NCBI GenBank assembly: GCA_900489925.1
Contig: UEHQ01000008.1
Location: 186,001 to 250,000, forward strand
Direction of reading: 5' to 3'
DNA: 64,000 nt
Origin: Hyphomicrobiales bacterium
Lineage (GTDB): Bacteria; Pseudomonadota; Alphaproteobacteria; Rhizobiales; Rhizobiaceae
Shown: positions 34,801 to 43,614 of the stretch, one piece after another
How the letters are laid out: each line of letters opens with the position of its first letter
Numbering within the stretch: the first letter of the stretch is position 1
The notes under the pieces: model-generated
Database searches by the model: none
What the model was told of the DNA's origin: nothing
What the model saw: only the letters and a program-made list of their open reading frames with translations
Position numbers and translations under genes: made by a program

Positions 34801-35795
34801 GATTTCTGTGCACGTCGATCGTGCTTGCTGCAGGACTGTTTGCGACAGCCGGAACGGCCGCCGCCGACGAATGCGGCAATGTCTCGATCGCCGAGATGAA
34901 ATGGGCGTCGGCCGGCATCGCAGCCAATTTCGACAAGATCATTCTTGAGGCAGGCTACGGCTGCACGGTGACGATCGTTCCCGGCGCCACGATGCCGACC
35001 TTCGTTTCGATGGATCAACAGGGCACGCCGGACATTGCCTCGGAATTCTGGGTCAACGCGGTCCGGACCGAACTCGACAACGCCATCAAGGCGAATCGGC
35101 TCGTCCAGGCGGCGGAGATTCTGTCGGAAGGCGCGGTCGAGGGTTGGTGGATCCCGAAATTTATCGCCGATGCCAACCCCGACATCCGCAGTGTCCAGGA
35201 TGCCCTCAAGCGCCCCGACTTGTTTCCGGCGCCCGGCAACCCACAGCAAGGTGGCGTCTACAATTGCCCGACGGGCTGGAACTGCCAGATATCGACATCC
35301 AATCTGTTTCGCGCGCTCGCGGCCGACAAGGACGGCTTCACGCTGATCGACACCGGCAGCCCGCAGGGTCTTGATGATTCCATAGCGGCGGCGTTCCAGA
35401 AGAAGGTTGGCTGGCTCGGCTACTACTGGGCGCCGACGGCCATCCTCGGGAAGTACGACATGACACGGCTGAGCTTCGGCGTCAGCCACGACAAGGCCGA
35501 ATGGGACCGCTGCACCGCCGTCCCCGGCTGCGCCCGCCCACAGGTCAATTCCTATCCGCTATCGCGCGCCTTCACCATCACGACCAAGGCGTTCGCCGAT
35601 CGGGCCGGACCGGCAGCCGATTATCTGAAGAAGCGCTCCTGGGACAACAGCACGATCAACGATGTGCTGGCCTGGCAGGACGAACACCACGAAAGCACGA
35701 GAGAGGCGGCGCTTTACTTCCTGCGCAACTACTCAGACCTGTGGACCCAATGGGTGCCGGCGGATGTCGCGGCGAAGGTCAAGGGAACGCTCTAG
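34797..35795 (+). CDS. Periplasmic glycine betaine/proline-type substrate-binding protein
   Basis: 332-aa secreted protein. The signal peptide is hydrophobic (LCTSIVLAAGLFATAGTAAA), and the mature part is an OpuAC/ProX-type domain (VSIAEMKWASAGIAANFDKI at the start, IASEFWVN and LGYYWAPTAILGKYDM later, with aromatic residues that often cage quaternary amines). GGGAACG before ATG 34797 fits the start. No permease or ATPase is adjacent, so it is an orphan binding protein that may serve a transporter encoded elsewhere or act in sensing. Confidence 0.85.
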   Translation: MRFLCTSIVLAAGLFATAGTAAADECGNVSIAEMKWASAGIAANFDKIILEAGYGCTVTIVPGATMPTFVSMDQQGTPDIASEFWVNAVRTELDNAIKANRLVQAAEILSEGAVEGWWIPKFIADANPDIRSVQDALKRPDLFPAPGNPQQGGVYNCPTGWNCQISTSNLFRALAADKDGFTLIDTGSPQGLDDSIAAAFQKKVGWLGYYWAPTAILGKYDMTRLSFGVSHDKAEWDRCTAVPGCARPQVNSYPLSRAFTITTKAFADRAGPAADYLKKRSWDNSTINDVLAWQDEHHESTREAALYFLRNYSDLWTQWVPADVAAKVKGTL

Positions 35796-35938
35796 CTGCT
35801 GTCTGCAAGTTGGCATTCAGTCGTGGAGGCAGACGACGACGCGGACACATATAGTTTTCTCAATCCGTCGCATCGCCTATAAGCGCGCAACGCGAGACGA
35901 CTCGCACCCGAGGCTCGCCCGACGACATGGAGATTTCG

Positions 35939-36286
35939 ATGACTTCCGCCCCGTTTCCCGATCGTGAGACGATCGCAGCAAAGTTCACCGCATTTGGCGA
36001 GCAGGACAAAGCCTACATCACCCTGCTGCTCGAGAACGTGGCCCAGGACGACAATCTCATCGATGGCTTGCACCGCTATCTCGACAACGCTGCCGGGGCT
36101 TCGTTCCTGAACTCGCTGAAGCTGGAAAACCTCGGACAGTGGATCGGCGATGTGGCGCCTGCCCGTCTGCAGATCCGTCTGATGGAGGCTGCCAAATCAA
36201 GCCAGCATCCGGCCTATGGCGCATTTCGCACAGGTTTGACTCGGTCCGGCGGACTGGAACGGGCCTATCCGCCGGCACAGATCTGA
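35939..36286 (+). CDS. Hypothetical protein, small and mostly helical
   Basis: 115-aa protein with no family recognised and no signal peptide or membrane segment. It looks helical throughout (ETIAAKFTAFGEQDKAYITL, LDNAAGASFLNSLKLENLG). ATG 35939 has GGAG 6 nt upstream; an in-frame ATG 12 nt earlier is less well placed. It follows the amine-binding protein by 143 nt and converges with the entericidin gene 4 nt beyond its end. Confidence 0.65.
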   Translation: MTSAPFPDRETIAAKFTAFGEQDKAYITLLLENVAQDDNLIDGLHRYLDNAAGASFLNSLKLENLGQWIGDVAPARLQIRLMEAAKSSQHPAYGAFRTGLTRSGGLERAYPPAQI

Positions 36287-36290
36287 CGCC

Positions 36291-36446
36291 TTACCTTTTG
36301 GCGGCGTGATTGACCGAGCGACCGGCGTCCTGTGTCGCGTTCACGGCGTTCGCCGTATCACGTCCAACGCCGCGAATGGTGTTGGCACAGGATGTGAGCG
36401 CCAGAAGAAGCATGATGGCAGCACCAATTCTAACGGTGGTGGTCAT
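36291..36446 (-). CDS. Entericidin A/B-type lipoprotein
   Basis: 51-aa lipoprotein. A short hydrophobic signal is followed by the lipobox LTSC, and the mature peptide reads ANTIRGVGRDTANAVNATQD, typical of entericidin-family proteins. It would be anchored in the envelope. Its function in rhizobia is not established; in E. coli the family is linked to stationary phase. AAGGA lies 8 nt before ATG 36446. Confidence 0.85.
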   Translation of the reverse strand: MTTTVRIGAAIMLLLALTSCANTIRGVGRDTANAVNATQDAGRSVNHAAKR

Positions 36447-36545
36447 TGCGGAAATCCTTTTCTGAAATGGCGTCCATAACTCGCAGCATATGCTGCGCGC
36501 GATAAACGCGCGCGCAAGCAAAAGGTTGCAGCGATCAGTGATTTG

Positions 36546-37445
36546 TCAGGCGGCGATCGCCTTTGCCTTTTCCGCGAAGGCAAAGCGGATGCTGTCGGCG
36601 ACAGCCTGCATCGGCGTTGTCATCTGCGACACGGTCAGCATTCGGATATCAAAGGATGCAAGCTCGGGAAGCCCCTCCTGCGCACCAAGTATCACCATGC
36701 CCTCGCCGACGTAGGACCGCGGCAGCGGCGCGATCGCCAGATCGGAAAGCACCGCCGCTCTCTGCGCCATGGTGTGGCCGCTGAGGAACGCAACACGATA
36801 GTCGCGCTTCATGCGCTCAAGCTGCGATAGCGCTTCAGAGCGCCAGATGCAGCCGTCCTCCCATATCGAGATCGGCAGCGGATCGCGCCGATGGGCCGTG
36901 CCGCACTTCGCCCCGACCCAAACGAGCCTTTCGCGAAAGACGACTTCACCGGTGACAGGCAACGGTCGTGTCGCGCAGTTGATGAGCGCGATATCAAGCC
37001 GCTGCTCGTCCATACGCTTTCTGAGCCCGATGCTCATGTCGATGGTCACATCGACCATGATGCCGGGGAAGGTCTCGGCAAAACTCTTCAGAATACTAGG
37101 CAGAAGCCGCTCACCGATGTCTTCGGGGGCACCAAGCCGAACCACACCGCTCAGCTCCGGCATGATGAACCGCGACACCGCTTCGTTCGAGAGCGCGAGG
37201 ATATTGCGCGCGTAGGACAACAGGAGTTCGCCGTGCTGGGTCAGCGAGACCGACCGCGCATCGCGCAGGAAAAGCGTCGCGCCGAGCTGCTCTTCCAGCT
37301 TCTTGATCTGCATGGAAACCGCTGACGGCGTGCGAAAGACAGCCTCCGCAGCCGTGGAAAAATTGCCAGTCTCGGCGATGGCAACGAACGTGCGCAACAC
37401 GTCGTTATCCAGCAAGGGAATGGGACGGCGAAGAGGAATGGTCAT
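36546..37445 (-). CDS. LysR-family transcriptional regulator
   Basis: 299-aa regulator. The winged HTH at about residues 10-70 reads LRTFVAIAETGNFSTAAEAV and then SAVSMQIKKLEEQLGATLF. The effector domain from about residue 90 has VRLGAPEDIGERLLPSIL. The subgroup resembles LrhA-type regulators by the order IPLLDNDVLRTFV, from recall. ATG 37445 keeps the conserved start. It is divergent from a DUF1127-like gene 110 nt away, a common arrangement for a regulator and its target. Confidence 0.88.
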   Translation of the reverse strand: MTIPLRRPIPLLDNDVLRTFVAIAETGNFSTAAEAVFRTPSAVSMQIKKLEEQLGATLFLRDARSVSLTQHGELLLSYARNILALSNEAVSRFIMPELSGVVRLGAPEDIGERLLPSILKSFAETFPGIMVDVTIDMSIGLRKRMDEQRLDIALINCATRPLPVTGEVVFRERLVWVGAKCGTAHRRDPLPISIWEDGCIWRSEALSQLERMKRDYRVAFLSGHTMAQRAAVLSDLAIAPLPRSYVGEGMVILGAQEGLPELASFDIRMLTVSQMTTPMQAVADSIRFAFAEKAKAIAA

Positions 37446-37555
37446 CGTCTCATCTTTCAATTTTTCTGAATGATAACAGCATATCATTTTGTTTGTTTGA
37501 AAGTCAACCGCTGGCTAAATTACAAGGAAATCAACAACGATGAAGGGAGATGGCG

Positions 37556-37726
37556 ATGAGCAGCACTCTTCGCTCGTTCTTTGCGACACTGAACCGGTTC
37601 AAGTCTCACCAGCTGAGAAACATGGCTGCGCGGAGCACCAGACGCCAATTGGCACGCCTGCCCTCGCACCTGATCGATGACCTGGATCTGCGATCGCTGA
37701 TCGGTCCGCGCTCGGCATTCCGCTAA
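37556..37726 (+). CDS. DUF1127-like small basic protein
   Basis: 56-aa protein: residues about 1-25 are basic and amphipathic, then RRQLARLPSHLIDDLDLRSL matches the DUF1127 (YjiS-like) pattern. GGGAG sits 7 nt before ATG 37556. DUF1127 proteins in alphaproteobacteria are linked to phosphate and RNA-based regulation. This one sits divergently from a LysR regulator, which may control it. The gene is short but codes cleanly, and no competing frame on the other strand is convincing. Confidence 0.7.
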   Translation: MSSTLRSFFATLNRFKSHQLRNMAARSTRRQLARLPSHLIDDLDLRSLIGPRSAFR

Positions 37727-37972
37727 GAACTTTTGCGACGCGTCGGCGGATAGCTCGGGTCCGCCGACCGAGCGGCAGGAAACACCGAGCCTCGTCGTCA
37801 CCGTCGCTGAGGCGACCTAGAAATAGCGGGTGTCACGCCTATCCACGAGCCGGCGAAACAACATTGGCCTTAGGCCCCAGGCGCGGATGACCGCTATCGG
37901 TCCGAGGCGTCATGGCACAGTGAGATCACCGGACGCAGTTGTACCAAGCCGCCATCCCTCCCATGCCGGTGA

Positions 37973-39082
37973 TTAGATTACGAATTCCTCCTCGTAGGTC
38001 TGTGGCTCGGAAACGACGGTAACCTCAACCGGAACGATCCAATTGGCCGCGTAACTCTCGCTGTCGGAACGCGGCAGGTCGGGCTGCACGCGCCCCGCCC
38101 CATCGCTCGCGCGACATCGCAGTGCATATCGCCCCACTTCTTCAGGGGTCCAGATGTACTCCCAGAAGCGCCATGCAAAGGGACGCTCGGTTTCGAGGAG
38201 CCTTCCCTCGCGCCAGCCCCTGCCATCTCCCGTGCAGACCTGCACCTGCCGGATGGCAGCCTCTCCGCTCCAGGCGGCTCCGAAAATCCGACACGGTTGC
38301 CCCACGATGAGACGCGCCCCCTGCACGGGACGCGCGATCTGCGCTTTGACCTCCATTTCCGCAAGCGGCACGAGCGTGGGTTGTCCGAAGCCGCGCTCCC
38401 AACGGAAATAGTCGCGCGCCTGCCAGTAGCCAAGGAACGGTTGTTCCACGACCGTGATATGCGTGATCCACTTGACCCAAGCCATGCCGAACCAGCCACC
38501 CACGACCGCGCGGAGCGGGTAACCGTGATCGCGCGTCAGCGGCTCCTCGTTCATCGAGTAGGCAAGGATGGTGCTGTCGGCGATGGCCTTCTCAAGTGGC
38601 AAACTGCGCGCAAAAGCGATGGGACCGGGAGAAGCCGTTTTCTTGCTTGTGTCTACGACGCCGCTGTCGGCGCCTACGAGCAGGACCTCACGTGCGGTTG
38701 GCTTAACGCCCGCCATTTCCAAGATCTCGCGCAGAAGAACACCTGTCCACCGGGCATTGCCGACAGCTCCGTTCTGCCACTGCAACCCTTCCTTTGGCGG
38801 CACGTAGTTGACGCGCCCGTTGCCTGCGCACTCGACCACGGCGGTGAGGGTCGTGCTCGCCATCGCCCTGATGCTGTCGAGGTAAAGTTCGATCGGCCGC
38901 TCCACCGCCCCGTCAACGCGCAATCTCCAGTCTCGCGCATCGAGATCCGGCGACGGGAAATGGTTTCGTACGAAGAACAGATCGGATGGAATCAGCCAGT
39001 CGGAGAGCAACGCAAACGGAAACTCGATGTTCGGTGGCGATTTCTGTCGGACTATCAGACTGGGTTGCTCTGGTGTCGGCAT
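37973..39082 (-). CDS. Sulfite-oxidase-fold molybdopterin enzyme
   Basis: 369-aa protein. The N-terminal oxidoreductase molybdopterin-binding domain contains the Mo-coordinating Cys85 in AVVECAGNGR and the pterin-contact block RDHGYPLRAVVGGWFGMAWV. The C-terminal Ig-like dimerisation domain begins near VKAQIARPVQGARLIVGQPC. No haem or transmembrane domain is present, and no Tat signal is visible, so it could be cytoplasmic. Family members oxidise sulfite or reduce sulfoxides. GGAG lies 8 nt before ATG 39082. It may act alone, because no cytochrome gene is adjacent. Confidence 0.88.
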   Translation of the reverse strand: MPTPEQPSLIVRQKSPPNIEFPFALLSDWLIPSDLFFVRNHFPSPDLDARDWRLRVDGAVERPIELYLDSIRAMASTTLTAVVECAGNGRVNYVPPKEGLQWQNGAVGNARWTGVLLREILEMAGVKPTAREVLLVGADSGVVDTSKKTASPGPIAFARSLPLEKAIADSTILAYSMNEEPLTRDHGYPLRAVVGGWFGMAWVKWITHITVVEQPFLGYWQARDYFRWERGFGQPTLVPLAEMEVKAQIARPVQGARLIVGQPCRIFGAAWSGEAAIRQVQVCTGDGRGWREGRLLETERPFAWRFWEYIWTPEEVGRYALRCRASDGAGRVQPDLPRSDSESYAANWIVPVEVTVVSEPQTYEEEFVI

Positions 39083-39188
39083 CGTCTCGTCTCCATTCCG
39101 AGAGCACAACGTTGGCACGCGGTCGCGCGAATTCCGGTTCGATCACACCGCCCCTTGAATGTCTTCAGGTCTCTGGGACGATTGTCCT

Positions 39189-39860
39189 TCAGGCACTACC
39201 TCTAGAGAAGACCAGCAACATATTGTTGGCAGGCATCTCGATTGTCTCGCGGAGATTGAGCCCAGCGGCCGCACCCACTTGTTCAAGGTCAACGATATCA
39301 CGCACACCCCAGGATGCGTTGCGCTCCTTCAGAGCGGCGTCGAATGCGGCGTTCGACGGGGCGTTGTGTGTGCCGCCGCGCATGAATGGGCCATAGAGCA
39401 CAAGAAGCCCGCCGGCGTGCAGCAAACGGCCAGCTCCTGCGAACAATCCTAGGCTTGCCGCCCAAGGCGCTATATGGATCATATTGATCGACACGATAGC
39501 GTCAAAACGCCCCGTTTGTTCGACGCCCCATTGCCCTGAGCACACATCAATATTCTGCGGTGCCAGCACATTCTTCAGCCCTGCAAATTTGATCCAGCCG
39601 GACGTGCTGGTGCGAGCGTCGGCATCCGGATCGCTCGGCTGCCATGTGAGGTTGGGCATTGCTCCTGCAAAACACACGGCGTGCTCGCCAGTCCCCGAAG
39701 CAATCTCCAGCACGACGCCATGTGTTGGAAGGACACGTTTTAGCACCGCGAGGATCGGCGCTGAATTTCGGGAAACGGAAGGCGAGAACATGCGCTGGTC
39801 GGCGCTTACCTCGCGCTGTTCCAGCGCAACAGGCAAACGGTCCTCCTTCTCTGGGAGCAT
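39189..39860 (-). CDS. DUF938 SAM-dependent methyltransferase-like protein
   Basis: About 223 aa. The DUF938 opening MFSPSVSRNSAPILAVLKRV is followed by motif I LEIASGTGEHAVCFA and a VSINMIHIAPWAA block. The family is annotated as methyltransferase-like with unknown substrate. I used ATG 39860 (MLPEKEDR). Starts at 39962 and 39791 are possible, since the family-conserved region begins only at residue 24 of this version. It lies 106 nt from the sulfite-oxidase-type gene on the same strand. Confidence 0.78.
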   Translation of the reverse strand: MLPEKEDRLPVALEQREVSADQRMFSPSVSRNSAPILAVLKRVLPTHGVVLEIASGTGEHAVCFAGAMPNLTWQPSDPDADARTSTSGWIKFAGLKNVLAPQNIDVCSGQWGVEQTGRFDAIVSINMIHIAPWAASLGLFAGAGRLLHAGGLLVLYGPFMRGGTHNAPSNAAFDAALKERNASWGVRDIVDLEQVGAAAGLNLRETIEMPANNMLLVFSRGSA

Positions 39861-40020
39861 TGGCCTTGGATCCCCGTTGGGCGATGTCCTCCACCTTATA
39901 GCCGAAATGATGGGATCGATAGCACGGATTTCGGACTTTCGAAGGGGCGTCGGCGCGTGCATTCGGCCGAGGCGCGATCGCGCACATTCTCCGGGTCCCG
40001 TGCCTCACTGAAAGCCTCAT

Positions 40021-40608
40021 CTACTCTCTGGCGCCGACGATCCGCATGGCCGTCGTCTTCCCAACCGAAAAGGCGGCCAATGTAGCGTGGATCGCACCAT
40101 GAAAAACGGTTCGCCCATCGTCTACGACCAGTTCCATTTTACTCTCTGGGGGTACGGGGGCGGCGTCCACGGGTGTCAAATCCAATGGCGGCGGAACAAT
40201 GTCCCTGCTTGCCGCCGTAACCAGCCTGTCACGGGTTTCGCAGCCGGGAAGGCACGACTCGAAGCCTGTCGGCGGTTTCGGCCGATTCATTGGCGTTGGA
40301 ATTCTATCTCGCAGTTTCTCCGGGTGGGCCGCGGCGATCTTTAGGGCCACTGGAATCGGCAATGTCATGGCATTCACTGCGATATCTGACGCCTGGACCA
40401 CTGGGGTGAATGGCAATTGGCTGATGACGTCGTCCTTTTGCGGCCTGGAGTCGGCGCCACTCGCGCTGCTGACAAGCTCCTGACCAGGGATGACGCGATG
40501 GGACTGAATCGGTTGACTTCCTGCGAGCCAGCTAACCAGCAGTCCGCCCGCAGCGACGATTGCATACATGGCCTTGCCCTGCACGAAGTTCGAAATTCCT
40601 GAAGTCAT
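40021..40608 (-). CDS. Hypothetical protein with N-terminal membrane anchor
   Basis: 195-aa protein with no family recognised. Residues about 14-30 (YAIVAAGGLLVSWLAG) form one hydrophobic anchor or uncleaved signal. The remainder is proline-rich and probably extracytoplasmic, with one CX3C pair (ESCLPGCETRD). AGGATGAG precedes ATG 40608. It may be a periplasmic protein tethered to the inner membrane; no context clarifies its role. Confidence 0.55.
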   Translation of the reverse strand: MTSGISNFVQGKAMYAIVAAGGLLVSWLAGSQPIQSHRVIPGQELVSSASGADSRPQKDDVISQLPFTPVVQASDIAVNAMTLPIPVALKIAAAHPEKLRDRIPTPMNRPKPPTGFESCLPGCETRDRLVTAASRDIVPPPLDLTPVDAAPVPPESKMELVVDDGRTVFHGAIHATLAAFSVGKTTAMRIVGARE

Positions 40609-40841
40609 CTCGATCTCATCCTTCTGTCACAAAAACTATGCGAAGAAGAACGCCAGATCGTGGCGCAATTTTCGCGGCTTCAAGGCCGGAAAACGGCGGT
40701 TTGTAAGGAAATGTGCGCACCGCAGGATTGCCTAGAAAAACATTACCCACAGGATGGGAGATCCTGCCAGAATCGCCTCGCCCCGAGGCATCTGGTCGTA
40801 GCCCGTTGAAGCGCGACCGTTTCGATCCCATCTGACCGAGT

Positions 40842-41483
40842 ATGCCCAAAACGAAGACGAAAACGAAAGACAGCGACGATCCCGAGTTGATCAAGGAGTG
40901 GCCGCTTCCGGTGGAGGCGACGCTGGGATCCGCTGTTCGGGTCAAAGGAATTCTACAAGAAGTCCGTTCCCGGCTGCCGCCCATTGTCAAAAAGTCCCTG
41001 GACATGCAGTCGGGCGCACTGATCCTCATCATGCCGGAGAATGCCAAGACGGTGTTCCGCGCGACCTCCTCCGCCGTCTCGAAAGCGCTGGAGGACATCG
41101 CGGACCTTCCCGTCATCCCTCGCGAGATCGAAGACATCCTCACGATTACCGCTTCAGAGAGGAAGCGTTGGCTAGAGGACGGCCGCCTGCCAAGTGCTGG
41201 AATACGAACAGTCAGATTGCAGGGAAGAGCGAGGAAGATCACGTTCCATGTATTCGACCCCCGCGTTGTCGAGGAGCTGCTTGACCGCGGCGCCGTCGAT
41301 GAGTGGCGGGAGCATGACGCCGCCGCGAAAGCAGAAAACCGGAGGCGCGCTGCGTACCAGGCAAAGCTGACGCGGACACTGAAGAAGAAAGAGAAAACCA
41401 AACGAACGGAACCGGACCCTGACGAACCTATGACCGCGTTGAGCGGATGGGACGAATTCGATAGCGACGGCCTTCTACGCTGA
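40842..41483 (+). CDS. Hypothetical protein with lysine-rich C-terminus
   Basis: 213-aa protein with no recognised family. The middle part (about residues 100-150) contains EIEDILTITASERKRWLEDG followed by basic strands, which could be a small DNA-binding module, but I cannot assign one. A strongly charged coiled C-terminal tail (AENRRRAAYQAKLTRTLKKK) follows. The opposite strand has a long serine-rich frame that looks like a shadow. It is the last gene before the transposition operon. Confidence 0.6.
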   Translation: MPKTKTKTKDSDDPELIKEWPLPVEATLGSAVRVKGILQEVRSRLPPIVKKSLDMQSGALILIMPENAKTVFRATSSAVSKALEDIADLPVIPREIEDILTITASERKRWLEDGRLPSAGIRTVRLQGRARKITFHVFDPRVVEELLDRGAVDEWREHDAAAKAENRRRAAYQAKLTRTLKKKEKTKRTEPDPDEPMTALSGWDEFDSDGLLR

Positions 41484-41648
41484 AACGCCTTAGCCGCCGG
41501 ATCGGCAATCGGCAAATTGCCCTTGGTGGAAGGTTCTCGCCATCATCCCCGTGATAGCTATAGGGCCAGTTCAAATTGACTCAGCCCGAACGTTGTTTTT
41601 ATTGAGATTCTAAATTTTTTGATTCAGGATTTTTTGAAAAATTTGATT
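41484..41648. other. AT-rich tail beyond the second TniQ gene with GATTC motifs
   Basis: 165 bp. GATTC occurs at 41606, 41621 and 41645 in a strongly AT-rich stretch, and TGTTTTTATTGAGATTCT starts at 41594. TGT-ended termini with short spaced repeats are typical for Tn7-like transposons, so this is a candidate end. No matching terminus or target duplication was proven. Confidence 0.3.
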
Positions 41649-43442
41649 CTATAGACCTGATGTCGTTGGAAGCTCAGCAGCGAACTGCTCCAGCCAGCGG
41701 TCAACGTCCTCCCTATTTCTATCAGTGGTGATATCGTCAGAAAGACGGGCTCCCGCCTCATTCAGGAGATGAATTATCTTCGCCTGAGATCGTGGGCGGT
41801 TCCTCATCACCAGTATATTTTCGACTTCTCGAATTGTGGTACGTTGCTTACGAAAATGGTGCATGCGCTTCATCGTCGTCACGTTGGCCGCTCGAAGAGC
41901 AGGACTCCACCTGTCCAGGGTGAACAACTTTATATCAAGGTGAAATGCGATCTCGTCGAATCCGGCAGGATAGTCCGGGATGTTGGCAGAAGTCGGAATA
42001 CTCTGGCAGAAGGCCCGCCAAGGAAGAAAATCTTCGACTTGGAACTGATCGAGCCACACGGAGGCTTCCGTTTTTATGAATGGCAACTTTCCCTCTTTCA
42101 GAGCTTCGAAAACAAACGGCCATGGGCTTATCTCGCCGTTAAAGAGCACCGAAACCGTCGCCCTGATCGGCAGACAGTACGAATGGCGGCTGGGCTCTGG
42201 TTGTACACATTCGACAAAACTGTTGACCTCAGCGTTTGAACCGAGAGCTGTTGCGAGTTCAATGTCGGGGCAAGGAAGGCTGAGATTGAGAAAGCTTTCA
42301 AACAGAACTCCGCGAGGAATCCCCGTTTCCTTGCTCATTTTGCGCACGGCTTTGGATTGCATCGCGAACGCGTGCAGCTTTAAGAGCGAAGAGTGGGAAG
42401 AGACCTCCAGATGTTTTGGGAGCGCGACCGGAGCATGCGCGTGAGGTAACAACCTAGCTTTCCGTACCGTGGCCACGGTATCCAACGGGAAAATTTTCGT
42501 CTGTTTCAACAAGGTTTCGAAGCGATTTTCCCTTGTGTTCATTCTGGTGGGTAAGACTGCAGCCTCTCTTATCCGGTCATCCAAGTGGGCGAACCCGTGC
42601 GGCCATTTCAGTAATGCTCGAGCTGCCACAGCAAGGTTTTCGGGAGAGGCAGTCGACGCCGTAAAAAACCTTTTGCCGATTGTGGGAGTGGTATCGTCGT
42701 CGAGTGCTACAGCGATGAGAACACACAGCATGAAGAGCTCGCCACGACTTATGCAGGTCAGCTCGTCATGCAACCCCGAGACTCTGTTCTCCATCTCAGG
42801 GTCGATAAGACCCGTGAAGAAGCGAAGGGCCTCTGGATCGCTGCATTCAATTGTGGGCTGCACGAAATCGCGGAAATCCATCTCGGGGCCGCATTCTGCG
42901 CAACTTGACACGCTTCCCGCAGGATACCAGAACGTTAGGAGATTCCCGCATCCCGGGCATCGCTCGAGGAGCCGTTCATGGGTGCTAGGGTCAAAAGACA
43001 CTGCGCGGATGTGCCACATTGCCTTCGAGTGATTTGATTTTCGAAGCGACGCAGGCGCCACGCGACGATGGTCGAGTAACTGGCGTCGCGGAATGGCGGT
43101 ACCGAAGAACTCGCACAACCCATGCTTCCCACATTCCGACGCCACGGTGCGGTATACCAACGGCAAAAGGTCAGCTTTCCCATGCGGGCATCCAAGAAAG
43201 TCGGCGACAGGTCCTAGATCGAACGAGGCATTCGCCAATCGATAGTGTGTTACAGGGTAACGAATCTTTCGAATGAATCTATTTGTGGTTTTCAATCCGT
43301 TCAACGCGCCAGAACGCAAGAGGATATCTGCGAGTCCTTCTCCGCTCAGCGGCGCAACCGGAATCGGCAGCCTCGTGCCGACAAGATCAATCAACCGCGA
43401 CGCAATCTCCGGCGTTATACGAATGTTTGAATCCCCGTACAT
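41649..43442 (-). CDS. tniQ: TniQ-family target-selection protein, second copy
   Basis: 597-aa protein of the TniQ/TnsD family. A TniQ domain is followed by a zinc ribbon with Cys162, 165, 181 and 184 (RCPGCGNLL and SSCAECG) after LRKSNHSKAMWHIRAVSFDP. The rest (about 400 aa) is TnsD-like in size and may hold DNA-recognition helices. It differs widely from the TniQ encoded just before it but shares the block leading to SFDP and the zinc ribbon. A 172-nt gap separates the two genes, so this one may have its own control. Confidence 0.85.
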   Translation of the reverse strand: MYGDSNIRITPEIASRLIDLVGTRLPIPVAPLSGEGLADILLRSGALNGLKTTNRFIRKIRYPVTHYRLANASFDLGPVADFLGCPHGKADLLPLVYRTVASECGKHGLCEFFGTAIPRRQLLDHRRVAPASLRKSNHSKAMWHIRAVSFDPSTHERLLERCPGCGNLLTFWYPAGSVSSCAECGPEMDFRDFVQPTIECSDPEALRFFTGLIDPEMENRVSGLHDELTCISRGELFMLCVLIAVALDDDTTPTIGKRFFTASTASPENLAVAARALLKWPHGFAHLDDRIREAAVLPTRMNTRENRFETLLKQTKIFPLDTVATVRKARLLPHAHAPVALPKHLEVSSHSSLLKLHAFAMQSKAVRKMSKETGIPRGVLFESFLNLSLPCPDIELATALGSNAEVNSFVECVQPEPSRHSYCLPIRATVSVLFNGEISPWPFVFEALKEGKLPFIKTEASVWLDQFQVEDFLPWRAFCQSIPTSANIPDYPAGFDEIAFHLDIKLFTLDRWSPALRAANVTTMKRMHHFRKQRTTIREVENILVMRNRPRSQAKIIHLLNEAGARLSDDITTDRNREDVDRWLEQFAAELPTTSGL

Positions 43443-43614
43443 TCACGACTCTCTTTCGATCATTTTCAGTTTGAATTTTTGGGCGTTCGGATTTCGCCGC
43501 CTCGCCTGGTCGCGAGCGGGTTACGGCACGTCGATGTCCATCACGGAACATCGAACGGTGTTCCGTGTCCTCATTTCCGAAAAGCGGAATTCTCCGTCCT
43601 GCTGTTATTCGATT

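Noticed and set aside
40616-41515. 299-codon minus-strand frame opposite the hypothetical gene at 40842
   Set aside because: Its product is Ser/Arg-rich with no fold signals, while the plus-strand frame has a balanced composition and a normal start.
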